From contig JABYQQ010000001.1 in assembly GCA_022605405.1 (NCBI GenBank), positions 4,712,001 through 4,776,000 on the forward strand: DNA of 64,000 nucleotides. Direction: 5' to 3'. Both the position numbers and the translations under genes were made by a program. The notes beneath the pieces were generated by a model. It saw only the letters and a program-made list of their open reading frames with translations, ran no database searches and had not been told where the DNA came from. The DNA comes from Earliella scabrosa. Taxonomy: Eukaryota > Basidiomycota > Agaricomycetes > Polyporales > Polyporaceae. Positions 33,574-45,750 of this stretch are shown here, in pieces (positions within the stretch are counted from its first letter, which is position 1; the number at the start of each line of letters is the position of its first letter).

Positions 33574-34862
33574 GATGCGAGACGGTTGCAAGCAGTCGAG
33601 TGTCGCCACTGGTCTGTCCAATGCTGATGATTATGCTTTTTATACCCACTGAACATCGTGACCTCGTGCGCCTATCCGGGTCATGACGTCCGACGTCCGA
33701 GGGTTGGCATTCCCTCCCACTCATGGGACTCGGAGATTCGACGGCATCAGCCCTACGCGAGCCGCGCTATAGTTACCGTTCGGAGAGTAAGTCGCTAGGC
33801 ATAAGTTGAATAACGCCACTGGTAACGTGCGACCATGGGAAGCGGATCTGTGTATTGTCTGCGTGAGCCCGTCTCGCTTTCTAATAAACTGTACGGGTAC
33901 ATAGACCGACCTCGCAACGAGGGAGGGGTGACCAATTGTCTTCATTGGAGACGGACTCCTAGGACTGGTGCCGAACGAGCGCATGAAGCAGGGTCATTGT
34001 CAAAGATATGTGAATACGCACGATCTAAACACTTGTGAGGGGGAGAAACGTCAGTCATGCTGAGCGACAGGGCAGGCGGCGGCGGCCCAAGCCTGTCTGG
34101 AACTCATCAGGTATGCAGAGATCGTGCTCCTTGCGCATGATCACATGCGCACCCCGTCCGACCTGGTGGCCGGACTCCCAAGTCGTCGTTGATGATAGTT
34201 GGAACATAGCCGGACAGGCTGTCTCATTGGCACTGCAAGACAGGCAAATGGATGGCCTACATAGCATTGTCAGCGCAAACTTCCTGCCCGGCGTTAGAAC
34301 TCGATGATACCTTACGTCCTCGACATGTTCGATGACTGCAGAGTCACTTACGCTTGAACAGTGTGGTTCAACAGGATGGACTTAACCTTATAGCCACGGC
34401 TGGTGATTGAAAGATTGACACTGACGTAGACATGCGGGATGTACAAGGAGGGGCAACGTATACCGAAGAATGTGGATTTGAACGATGATCATAGAGGTTT
34501 TGCGAACGGTTAGTGGTATTACCTCCTCAGGCTCGGAGTCCCAGAGACCGGTTCGGACACAACGAGGACCTACGTGATTCTGAGCCAGAGAGCATTGCAT
34601 GGGGCAGGCCCGTGGGTGTGTACGCACCACAGTCGTAGGTACGTGTCAGTAGTGTCCAGGTCAGCGAACAACTTCTGCCTCCTGAGCTAGCTCGCGTGGA
34701 ACGGGCCGGGCAACCGCCCCATAAGCGCTGAGCCCGGGACGGCCCCGACAATCGAGGGTGCAACAGCAAAGTAGCTCTGACTCTTGTCTGACTCCAACCA
34801 CCATCTCCTGCAAGTTTACAATTAGTCTTTCACCTCATCCGCGACGTCGAACATTCGCCGAC
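33574..34862. other. 1.3 kb intergenic, no gene seen
   Basis: Divergent spacing between the AhpD-like gene and the R3H-associated gene. Open frames of 60-90 codons on both strands show no family, no signal and no splice-connected continuation. I looked for tRNA, 5S rRNA and terminal repeats and saw none. Confidence 0.5.
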
Positions 34863-36346
34863 ATGGAGCCCGAGCCCGTTCAGCAAGCTCACCCCGACGC
34901 GCCTGCACCCGCACCTGCCAGTGCACCTCCCGCATCCCCTAAGGACAATGGGCCAGTCCCTATGTCGTTCCCTGCCATTTTGCGCAACCCTGGTCTTTCA
35001 GACCGATTTGCACACCTTCGTCTCCAATCGCGGCCTGCGACGGCCCCCGCCATCGCCTCCGTGAAGCGGAATAAGCGGGACGATAAGGAGGGCAAGCGAT
35101 GGGTACGGCGCAAGGAGAACGGTATGTTGCACCAACTGTAGCTCCTTCGCGCTAACGAATACGAGCGTTGCGTATGAACTAGCTCGCTTTGTCGGCAATG
35201 TTCACATTGTCGCGCCCTCTAAGAGGGACTTCGGCGTGCCCATCCCCAACAGCCGCACGACGTTCCCAGAGCCCCTTCCCAACTTCTTGTCGCGCAACCA
35301 TGCTATCCCTGCTGCGATGCCCGGAGTCAGAGAGCCCATATCTGCTAATGCTGGACGATTCTCGATGAGCTTGAAGGGTATGCGTCGCGAGCTGCGCAAG
35401 TCTGGGCCTCGTACGGAGTTACTCGTCAAGGAGATAGAAGACGAGATCGTTACCTGGCTCGCGATAGGGGGAGTTATCCTTTCTCCTGATGCCACAACCG
35501 CACTGGAGTTTCCCGGAGTGCGTATTGGGTCGTCGGACGCAATCAAGGAGGTCTCTCGGACACCTCTCCAGCTTGTCTGGAGCATATCGGACGACGCTTT
35601 CACCCGATATGTCGTACACTGTTGCGCACGGTACCATGATGTTGTCAGTTTCAGTAAGTCTTTGATGTCCGCATACATTGAGCATGTCTGACACAACCCC
35701 CTTAGGCAAAGAGACTTCAGGACAACGTCTAACGTACCTCCTGCGTCCCAATGTCACACGCCCGACCTATAACGTCGTTCCGACCCTCGACACTCCGCCC
35801 GTCACCGATTTGTCCGAGCTATCCGCCAACGACTTCGACACAGAGTCTGAGCTCGTTTCTGACAGGGACGCCTCCGATATCGAAGGTCCCCAACCCCAGT
35901 CGCAACCCTCCGGACTGACTGCTATCGTGGAGGTTGGCTCAGACGCATCCGCGCCCGCCTCGCCCCGTACAGGCCCAGTTTACGTGGCCACTGCCATCCC
36001 CCCTGCCTCCGGGTTCGACTCGGACGCATGGTCCGTTCTCGGAGAATCCGACATTGAGGGAGACCTTTCCGCACCCGAGGGAGACCTCGTCAGCAGCGTT
36101 GCGTCGCTCTCACTCAGCGACGCCGAGATCAACACGGAGCGGACACCGATGGCGGCAGTCAGGAGGAGGCAGGGGCCTGACGCGCTTCGGTCGCGGTTGT
36201 TGGAGCGTCAGCGGCGCTCTGCGTCATCGCCGTCGCGGTCTCCGGCCAGGAGAACACCGCATCGGTCTCGACCGCGCGCTGAGCCTGCTCCTGCGCGCGC
36301 ACAAGGCGGGGTCAGGAAGTCGTTCTACGATTACCTCTTTGCATGA
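34863..36346 (+). CDS. R3H-associated N-terminal domain protein
   Basis: Three exons, join(34863..35121, 35183..35653, 35706..36346), encode about 456 residues. After an Ala/Pro-rich start come FAHLRLQ, KRNKRDDKEGKRWVRRKENA and RFVGNVHIVAPSKRDFGVP, then REPISANAGRFSMSLKGMRR and ELRKSGPRTELLVKEIEDEI, which resembles the domain found N-terminal to R3H single-strand nucleic-acid-binding domains in fungi. A Cys/His-poor middle (RTPLQLVWSISDDAFTRYVV) follows, then a disordered acidic Ser-rich region and a basic Arg/Ser-rich tail ending RKSFYDYLFA. A role in RNA or DNA binding is plausible but not shown. Both introns (61 and 52 nt) are needed to keep the domain in frame. Confidence 0.65.
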
Positions 36347-36678
36347 GACTGGTCGATATGTATCTAGTATATGTGTACTCATTGGATGGTTAGCTGCAAC
36401 GACAATCTACAACTTTGGTGTGTAGCGCAATGTCGGGAAGCCCGCGCAGCTGAAGTGTCAGTCGCGAGTGAGGTCGCCGCGATGCGGTCCCATAACCCCG
36501 AAGCGCAGGCTGTTGCGCAGCATGACCGCGCTCACGTGACGTCGTACACCTTCGCGTTTGGATGAGCGTCGCGGCAGGTTGACTTTGGCTCCCACCCTCT
36601 CCCGGCTACCCACACCCTCCTCATCCATCCAGCGGATGCACGACATTACGACGCACGACTCAATCAAAGCTCTCTGAC
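36347..36678. promoter_or_regulatory. chitin synthase promoter region
   Basis: This 332 bp carries CACGTGACGTC at 36533-36543, an overlapping E-box and CRE-like ACGTCA/TGACGT core about 140 bp before the chitin synthase ATG. The downstream leader is C-rich (CCCACCCTCTCCC-type). Function is inferred. Confidence 0.3.
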
Positions 36679-39600
36679 ATGGCCTCTCGACGTCGACAGA
36701 TCACATACGCCCCGCTGAACGATAGCCAAGATGTCTCGCCCTCTCGTCCGTCCGCGATCATGCGACTTGCTCTGGGGCAGGACGACTCCGACTACGAGTA
36801 CGAAGAACCAGTATCGACTGTGACGGCTGTCCAGCGGCCACCAAGAACATCACCTGTGCGCTACCCATCTCTCCCTTCGGTGCCCGAAGCGTCAGAGGAA
36901 GGGTCGCTGGCGGGGGAGAGGATGTCTTTGTCACGGCAGAGTTCGGGCGAGACGCTGTATGGAGAAAGGCAAGACGCATACCCTTATCCTCGCCGTGGAT
37001 TTGCTGCCCCGCAGCTTCCTGCAATCAACTCCGGGGAACCTCTTGACTGGGACGTGTTGCATCGCGCTCCAAGTGACGACCCCTTCTCGGATACAACCCC
37101 TCCCGTGTACCATCAGCCTGCCCCGCATGCTCCCGCCTTTCAACCTCCCGCTCTGATAACCCACAACACCTCCCAGTCTAGCTTGTCCGAGCAGTACTAC
37201 ACGCCCGAGCGGAACTCATGGAACCTCCCGTCTCGCCCTATGTCAGCATACAGTGCTGTCACCTCCAACACGACTGGCTATACCTACGCACCGCCGCCAG
37301 AACAAGCGAATCCCGCCATGTATCCTGCGGACGCGAACATCGACCATTTCCAGCACGATACCGAGGCGTATGCATCAGGCGCGTTCTCGCGTGCGTCCTA
37401 CAGACCGCCGCGCTCTCGTTCGCCGACCCCTGCTGTCGACGACGAAGACTACCAGATCACGAGCAATGGCAGCGTACAGTACACCGGCTTCTCGCCCTCT
37501 CCCAACCGCCGCCCGTTTGCGCAGGTGTCTACCAATGAGAGCAACTCCCCTTCCCGTCGTCCGTTCGCACAAACGACGAACAACGAGAACGAGTCACCGC
37601 AACAGCGGAGGCCATTCTCCCAAGTGTCCACCAACTCCAACAACTCTAGCTCAACCGCCGCGAGCGGATTCCGTTTCTCGCAGACGTTCCTTCGCGCCAT
37701 GTCGGAGCCTGCAGATCCGGAGAAGGTCTCGCTGGCGAACTCTCACTCGAATTCGTCGTTGACCGAGCCGGAGACACCGTTGCCTACGCGTCATTTCGGA
37801 CCTGCGCCCGCCGGGCGGGTGTTGCGACGGCACAAGACGAAGAAGCGGGTGAACCTGACCAACGGCAACCTCGTCCTCGACCTGTCTGTCCCGCCGAAGC
37901 TCGTGCTACCTCGCAAGGGCGAGCCGGAGACGATGAAGACGCGTTACACGGCCGTGACGTGCGACCCGGACGACTTTGAGAAGAGGGGCTTCTTCCTCCG
38001 GCAGAACGAGATGAAGCGGACGACGGAGTTGTTTATTGTTATTACTATGTATAATGTGAGTGCTGTTCCCAGACCCATCGGGAAGCCGCTCAGTGCTGAT
38101 GAGGAGATTTACAGGAGGACGAGATCCTCTTCTGCCGGACAATGATCGGCGTTATGCGTAACATCGCCCACCTATGCTCGCGCAAGAACTCGCGTACATG
38201 GGGCGAGGATGCTTGGAAGAAGGTGAGGACTTTTGCCTGCTTGCGATAGTTCGTGATGCTCACCCTATCTGCAGGTCGTTGTCTGCATCGTAGCCGACGG
38301 ACGGAAGAAGATACACCCGCGTGTGCTTGACTGCCTAACCCTACTAGGCGTGTACCAGCCCGGAGACCACATGAAGAACATGGTCAACAACAAGCCGGTG
38401 ACAGCCCACCTATTCGAGTATACGACGACCTTCGGGCTCGACGAGAACCTGAAGTTCAAGTACCCGGACAAGGGTATCGTGCCGACGCAGATCATCTTCT
38501 GCATGAAGGAGAAGAACCAGAAGAAGATCAACTCGCACCGATGGTTCTTCAACGCGTTCGGGCCGCTGCTGCAGCCGAATGTGTGCGTCCTGCTCGACGT
38601 CGGCACGCGCCCGGGCAACAAGAGCATCTACCACTTGTGGAAGGCGTTCGACGTGAACTCAAACGTTGCTGGCGCTTGTGGCGAGATCGCCGTGTACAAG
38701 GGCAAGCACTGGAGGGGGCTCCTAAACCCGCTGGGTATGTATTTGTGATTCTTGTGGCTCGATAGCAGACTGAACTTCTTCCATAGTCGCGGCGCAGAAC
38801 TTTGAGTACAAGATCTCGACCATTCTTGACAAGCCGACAGAGTCATTGTTTGGATACATCAGTGTGCTGGTCAGTATGCTTGATAGTGTGGCATTGCCCG
38901 CATGCTAACACACTTATATCTAGCCCGGAGCGTTCTCTGCCTACCGGTATATTGCGCTGCAAAACGACAAGTATGGCTTTGGACCTCTCGCATCGTATTT
39001 CAAGGGCGAGATTCTCCACGGTCGCGATACGGACATCTTCACCTCCAACATGTGTCAGTACCTCGCGTCTGGTAATAATGCATTGTGCTTACCATCATAT
39101 TCTTTGCAGACCTTGCCGAGGACGTACGTCGCGCCAGTAGTGAATATGTGAATAATGTCGACTGACCGTTCCTCAGCGAATCTTGTGCTTCGAACTCGTG
39201 GCGAAGCGAAACTCGAACTGGTACAGTAGCGCATTGTCTGGCATTCGCATGATTCTGATCCTTCTCGACATCTCAGGATACTCAAGTACGTGAAGAGTGC
39301 CATCGCAGAGACCGATGTCCCAGAGGCACTCCCGGAGTTCATTAGCCAACGCCGTCGTTGGCTGAACGGCTCGTTCTTCGCGGCGACATACGCCATCGCG
39401 CATTTGGGCCAAATATTGCACTCCGGGCACAGTGTGTGGCGCAAGGTGGCGCTTGTTGTGGAGACCATCTACAATGTCATCAACTTGATTGCGGCTTGGT
39501 TCGCTGTTGTGCGTAGTCCTCCGTGGTTGTAAGTCTCGCAATGACACTGATGGACCAGCGCCCGTAGGGAAACTATTATCTATTCTTTGTGAGTCAAGCT

Positions 39601-40903
39601 GGTGCAACATGTTCCTGAGATGTTCAACTGAACAACTCGCAGGTCATCTTGACTTCATCAATCGAGAACGATGCGTTTGGCATGCCAGGAATCAAGTACT
39701 TCAATGCAGTAGGACAGGTACGGTCATGATTGTTCTTGGACAGAGCGGGCTCCTCATCTCCATGCCCAGTTCCTCATGGCTGGCCTGGTCATTGCTTCCT
39801 TCTTGTTCTCAATGGGTAACAAACCAAAAGCGTGAGTAGGTTCTCCTGTACCAAGAGTCTCACTGACGCCAATCCTGTAGTGCGCGATGGAAGTACAAGA
39901 TCTGCACACTCATCTTTGCGGTCCTCATGGTCTACGTCATCTTCGCGGCGGTGATGTGCTCTATCGAGGCGGCGAACCAGGGCGGCGCAGCATACAGGGT
40001 CATGCTGTTCAGTATCATCGTGACATACGGGAGTATGTGTCACTCCACATCTTACCGTGCTCGCGTACTGATGCACCTGGTCTTCGCGTGAACAGTGTAC
40101 GCATGCTCAAGTGTGCTGGCGTTTGACCCTTGGCACATGTTAACGAGCTTCATCCCGTATATGCTCCTATCGCCAACCTATGTCAACATCCTCCAGATGT
40201 AAGTCGCCCGTATCCTCGGATGTTATCAACCGTACTCATACTCAGGTGCTTGCAGCTATGCTTTTTGTAATCTCGACGATGTATGCAACCCAGCCTGACT
40301 CTGCTCGCAGACCTCTGACCATCTTTCGTCGGACAGATCTCTTGGGGAACAAAACAAGACACCGAGATCAGCACGGATCTCGGCGCAGTCATTCAGAACA
40401 GTAACTCACAGGTCGACCTCGAAGTGCCCACAGACGCGACGGACGTCAACCTCATTTATGAGGAGGCGCTGGACAACCTCCGCAACCGTAAGCCGCTCCC
40501 CAAGGCGAATAGTCTGAGCACCGCGGAGAAGGAGCAGCTGGCAAAGGACTATTACGCCAACGTGCGGACCAATGTCCTCCTCTTCTGGGTACTATCCAAC
40601 GTACGTCGAACCTCCCACGCATGACTTGTCGTTGTATGGTGTTCTGTTGCTAACTGGGAGGTAACGTGCGCAGGGATTGCTCATCGTAGCGATTCTCGGT
40701 GGCGGCGATGCTGTGAACACATTCTCAGCAGACGAGTTCAGCCGCACGAAGGCCTACATGACCTTCATTCTCGCTTTCGTCGCCATCACGAGTATCATCG
40801 TAAGCCGCTCCTTTTCTTGTGATTTCTCCATCGCTGACCATTACGCTTGCAGCGCTTCACGGGCTCGGTGACGTACCTCATGGCCCGGGTCTTCACAGGA
40901 TGA
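36679..40903 (+). CDS. chitin synthase (GT2 family, Chitin_synth_1/1N type)
   Basis: Seventeen exons, beginning 36679..38055, 38115..38222, 38275..38734, 38787..38869, 38924..39053, 39110..39123, 39177..39220, 39277..39508, 39568..39588, 39643..39717, 39770..39831, 39881..40032, 40096..40198, 40256..40280, 40337..40600, 40674..40799 and 40853..40903, encode about 1108 residues. A 370-residue disordered N-terminus precedes [52 protein letters not shown], the acceptor/catalytic [13 protein letters not shown] and the product-site QRRRW in [14 protein letters not shown]. At least six hydrophobic spans follow, ending [16 protein letters not shown]. It polymerises UDP-GlcNAc into chitin across the plasma membrane. 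It belongs to the division holding classes I-III; I do not assign a class. Three exons are only 14, 21 and 25 nt; all are fixed by conserved motifs, such as YLAED across exon 6. Confidence 0.95.
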
Positions 40904-41088
40904 GTGCTTGAGTCTTCTTAGCTAGTATGCATATGTATATGTACCAGTATGCCTTCATCTTGCCATCTCCATGTCATTCATACCCTGGATCACTATTGAC
41001 GGACATTGGATATCGTATCATAGATTTTTCTCCCTTACGGGACGGCTTCAAGGCTGATTATGGTACACCAGTGGCAACCATATTGTAT

Positions 41089-41168
41089 GGTGAGATGGCC
41101 GAGCGGTCTAAGGCGCCAGACTAAGGATCTGGTCCGAAAGGGCGTGGGTTCGAATCCCACTCTCATCA
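41089..41168 (+). tRNA. tRNA-Leu (anticodon AAG)
   Basis: Acceptor stem GGTGAGA/TCTCATC (one G-T wobble) with discriminator A, D arm TGGCCGAGCGGTCTAAGGC typical of Leu/Ser tRNAs, and anticodon stem CCAGA/TCTGG with loop CTAAGGA, hence AAG. There is a long variable arm (TCCGAAAGGG) and T arm GTGGG-TTCGAAT-CCCAC. No intron is needed. Confidence 0.95.
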
Positions 41169-41459
41169 TTATCTTCTGAGAGGTGGAATACTTTTGATGC
41201 TTTCAACCAGCGATGTTCTAGGGAAGGAGAACTCAGTTATCTCATGTAGGTTCAAGGTTCTGTCGCCCTAATCTGCGTGATCTTCTAGACAGGTAACTCC
41301 ACGTCAGTGCCGAAAGTTTTGCAGTACTCGATCTCTATCACTTGGAGGGCATCTAGCCGTCTTCGCAAACAAGTGCAGGCTGTACAACTTGTTCATTCTC
41401 AGTAGCGCCACAGAGATAAAGAGAAGCGCGCATGGCTTCATGAAGGATAGTATACAAAG
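41169..41459. other. intergenic, no gene seen
   Basis: It lies between tRNA-Leu and the stop of the TPP1-like gene, which is on the opposite strand. AT-rich with a few T runs after the tRNA (TTATCTT), probably the RNA polymerase III terminator region and a 3' UTR. Confidence 0.4.
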
Positions 41460-44400
41460 TCAAAGCTTAGCGTGTCCGCCAACTTCGTTAGAGTTCTGGA
41501 TACCAGTTCGAACCTGACCTGTCTCTAACAGAACCTCCAACAATTCAGCCCAACCGAGCAACGGTGGCCCGCCCGGTGTTCTCGTATGTTGCATTTCACC
41601 CCTGAAACGTTCAACAAGCTCATGCCTGGCCGAGGAAGCATCACTACCTTGCGTCGTCGCCGAAGGATGGACAGCAGAGCCTTGCTGATATCGCCCCGAG
41701 CCTGAGATCCCAGCGCTGGGTTGAGCCGACTTCGTCTGCTTCGCCGCTCCCGAGTCACGCTGCAGAGATGGTACACTCTTCGCGCCAGCCAGAACAGGCA
41801 GGACTGGATGCGGGCGAGAGGGAACGGACGATTGCTGCGCAGGAATGTTGGGCTTAGCGGGGGCCTTCCCCTTCGCCCTCGTTGGGGGTTCTTCGATGGG
41901 AGTAGATCGGGGAGCTTGTGCTTGCCGGGCCGCGTGGCTACCTGGTCGGGATGCACGGGAAGACGATCGAGAGGTGGACCGGGACTTCGTACGGAGGTCA
42001 ATGTACTGCACGTCTCGAGTGTTGCCTGTCGTGGAGGATGCAGCAGAGGCTTCGAGTACCGGAGTTGTGACGGGCTGCAGAGGTGCGTGTTGCGATGATG
42101 TTGGCTGCAGAGGTACAGTAGCAGTAGACACTACGGAGACAACTCCAGTCGATTTCGTCTTCAAGGTAGAAACCTTGGTCGAGGTCATGGGAGGCGCTGC
42201 AGATATCTTCTGCTTCTTCACAGGACGCTCCTCTTCCGGAGAAGATATAGCATTGAGGCTGCGCTTCGGGCCGCCTACAGACAGCTTCGAGGGTCCTGGA
42301 GCTGACTTGGAGGTCTGTCGTGATTCGGTCTGCTTTCGCATGAACGTCGGCGCGGCCCATACCGTAGGATCGTGCGCAAGGGCCTCAGGCGGCGCGACAG
42401 AGGTGCGTGATTGTGCATCGGAAGGCTCCCTCACTATGATTGTAGGGACGTCTTCTCGGCTCTGCCTTCGAGAGAGCTTCGAACTGGAAGACTCGTGAGG
42501 CCCTTCCGAGTGGAACGAGTCCTCGCTCGTGAACACGTTCGCTTCCGAAGGCAAGGTTGGCCCTCGTTGTCCTGCATTGGCATCTTGCTTCCGCCGCTTG
42601 CGCGGTCGACGCTGAGGCTCAGGGTGGGGGTCATTAGGTGGAGTAGACAAGCGGGGCCGGGAACGCTTCATGGGCGAGGTGGCACGGGGCACAGGCCGGT
42701 CTCGTCGTTCGGCGAGCTCAGACGTTTGGGGCTGCATCTGAGCCTTCGAGGCATACTGGTTGACCATCTCCGCAGTCCGTTCGTCGTCCGTGTCTAGACG
42801 TTCTGGCCCAGCAGCTCGCGCAGCTGGCCCATTTCTCTTTCGGCTGCGACGCGATGGTCCGGGCTTCTTCGACGATGTCTCGTCTTCTTGCTGAAGACCG
42901 ACAGGATCGGACAGGAGCTCGTCTACATCCGCCTCCTCCATCTGACTGTCTTCATCCGAAGACACTGTCCTGATTGCTGTCCAGGTGGGAGCAGGAACGC
43001 CTGGAGCGTCAGTCGTTTCGGGATTTCCAGGAACAGCCTCAGGTGCGGACTCCTGCAATGGTGGGCCAGGCACATCCTTAGCTTGATCCATGGAGGCGTC
43101 CGCATCTTCGCCATCCCGCTGGTCGGGCAGAGCATCGGTCGGGGCAGCATCTGGCTCGTCCTGGGTTGCGGAAGGTGTCGGATCCCCGACAAACTTATCC
43201 TGGCTCTGAGAGTCACCCTTGTACGAGAGCGACTGTCGCGATTTCGCGGACTCTTGCGAATGCTCTTCGGCTCCATCCGGCCCATCACCATCGGCTCCAA
43301 TTCCATCCTCTTTCTGAGCATCGGGGTCGCCTCGGAACTGACCCTCCGGGTCATCATCGGCAGTCTGGCCTAGCTCGTTCCGGAGTCTCGACGGTCGCTG
43401 TGACTGGGACTGAGACTGCTGAGACTGCAAGCTCCGCTCTTGTGAGGGCTCGCCCTGGGTCGGACCGTAGCTCTCCCGGCTCTGACTTTGACTCTGGCTT
43501 TGGGACAACGCTATCCGTTGACTCGCCGGGCTTGCCGTGTCCGAGTTCTCGACAAGCACCCGCCCTTCCCCGCTCGCATCCGGGTCGCGCCGCAGCGGAG
43601 GAAAGTGTGGGGGTGGGACCCTCCGGAATTCGGGTACACTCGGTGGGGAAGAGGATGTGGGCGACGGAAGATTTCGGATACTCGAGACCGGGGCTGGTAG
43701 ACTTGACGGGGGAAGAGCGTCATTGTCGTAAATCGTGAGATGTTGTTGAGTCGCCGATATAGAAGCTCGGGGTGAAGAGGTAGCATATGGAACAGAGGAA
43801 AGGGGTGGTTGTTGCGCAGGGGGCGGTGGAGGGATTGACGGCACTGGGGAGTGAGGATCTACCATATTATCGCTTTTGTTCTTCACTCTCGGACTTTCCG
43901 TGCCAAGCTTCGTGGAGGAAGTATGACGCATAGCGTATGCACTAATGGCATCGTTGTCATCGTCGTCAGGCTCCTCTTCCGTTTCAGACGAGCCCGCAGA
44001 GTTACGCGGACTACCTCGCACAGATGGCGACCAGTGCGAGGGAGATCGTTGCGGAGACGACTGCGGTGTGTCTTTTGAGGGAGTACGGCGCTTGGGGGTC
44101 GGTGACTTGTTAGGAGAATGTGAGTGCAAATCTGCACTCTTCCTGCGAAGAGGGCGCCGAGTGAGACTTCTGTCCGCGTCAGATCTTGATGTCGAACCAT
44201 CTGTACATGCATTCGTGAGCAAGTACTGTAATGAGAATACCTTGACCTACCACAAAGCGAGAATAGGTGGTCAAGCATGTCATCGGGTGGCGCCCTGAGA
44301 TACATGACCATGTTGTTGCGGAACCGCTGTCATGCCCGCTTCGTTCATCAAGCCTATGCCATATGCATTGATGCAGACGCACCTTCCAGCTCGCTCGTCG

Positions 44401-45750
44401 AAGAGCCTCCTTATCAACTGATGCCCGTGGCTGGGCGCCGTTCTTTGCACCGTTCGTCGCCGTGTTCGAGGAGCGGGGCTTGTGGACGTCGGACTTTCTA
44501 GCGACGCGTACCTTGACATTCATGGCATCAATGGTCGTCTGGATGTGAGACTCAGCCGCAGTGATTCTGGGTCTCTTCGCGGCCTCATCTTGCTCAGCCA
44601 ACATGGTCGCGGCCTTCTGCTGTTTTCGCAGCTTGAGTACGTTGCTAGGCCCACAGTCAGCTTCTCGAACAGCCACTTGCCCAGGAAAACGTACGCACCC
44701 AGCCCCACCATCTTGCCGTAAACCACGGATCCACTCTCTCATACTTGCGTCGCGCGCCACGTCGACAGGGGATCCCCACATAGGTTCACCAAAAGAACCT
44801 TTGAACAGGATCTCGTCGACGTCCAAAAACAGCGTGGACTCTGGGGTCATTCCCGCAGAACCCCCTCTGGGTATCCGTCCAAAAGAGACACGATAGCGCT
44901 TCAAGAAGACTAACGCGGTCTTGTGAGATGTAATGGACTTCCCAGCATGCTGTGGATTTCTGGACGGCAGTGTCAGTCGTTGTCGGTGCAGCATGGTCAG
45001 AAGCAGTGGGAGGAACTACGGCAGTTCTCGTCAGGTCGAGCAAACCAGAACCACCACAGGATGTATCTCTGCTCTCATGTCTGGCTGAGACATTCCCCAT
45101 CTTCGTGAGCTCTCCGCCCATCGAGAAGACTGTTCACTCCTCGATCAGATTCACGAGGTGATGACAGGACAAATCTTCACGACTCGCATACAACTACCTT
45201 TCGGGTTGGCGCACGTACGCGTGAATGATTGCCCCAGGAGGCGAGCTGTGAGCAGGTTCGACGAACCTTCGACTTCGCTCCGCAAAACAATGAAGCACGG
45301 TGTCCCATGCCAAGTAGGAATGGACATAAACATCCCGAGCGTCCGAGAGAAATCCATCAACCAGCTCAGACCGTCCCGCACGTCGATCCTCTTGCGGACG
45401 CGTCCCTCCATCCGGTAACCGTTCTCCAAAACAGACAATGGAACCGAAAACGTACGCATAGTATTCACGAACAGCTTCTGCGCTCAATCGCGCGGCGACG
45501 ATGTGTTGCTTGTCGGATATTTCGGCCCACAAGGTACATGGCTCGTTGCTTTCGGTAGGGGGGAACGTCAAGAACTGAGGGATGTTGAGATGACCTCCAC
45601 GACCACACGTTCGAAGCGTAAACGCACCTTCACTAACTGCGACTTGGCCCCTTTATCCTTACGCGGCACAATGGACAGATCAGCTCCATATTCTTCGGCG
45701 ACCTCGAGGAGGTACTTCAGGATCCACGGGTAAGGGATGGTTTGCGCCAT
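41460..45750 (-). CDS. TPP1/ACD-like telomere OB-fold protein with long disordered tail
   Basis: Five exons, complement(45628..45750, 45456..45574, 44699..44959, 44383..44644, 41460..44225), encode about 1176 residues. Residues 1-168 read as the shelterin TPP1 (ACD/Est3) OB fold: PYPWILKYLLEVAEEYG, PCTLWAEISDKQHIVAARLS, TALVFLKRYRVSFGRIP, LFLDVDEILFKGSFGEPMWG and REWIRGLRQDGGAGNVLKLR. TPP1 recruits telomerase and links it to the single-strand telomere binder Pot1. The remaining 1000 residues are disordered, with SQ/QS repeats (SQSQSQSQS), Pro-rich and basic KKRK-type patches and a short ordered end (HELVERFRGEMQ, WAELLEVLLETG) that could be a partner-binding motif. Intron 2 is 496 nt and intron 4 is 157 nt, both unusual here, yet each join restores frame and motif. 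The telomere role is inferred from fold-level resemblance. Confidence 0.65.

Noticed and set aside
33574..34862. Transposon remnant or LTR in the 1.3 kb gap
   Set aside because: No terminal repeats, target-site duplications, integrase or reverse-transcriptase motifs seen.
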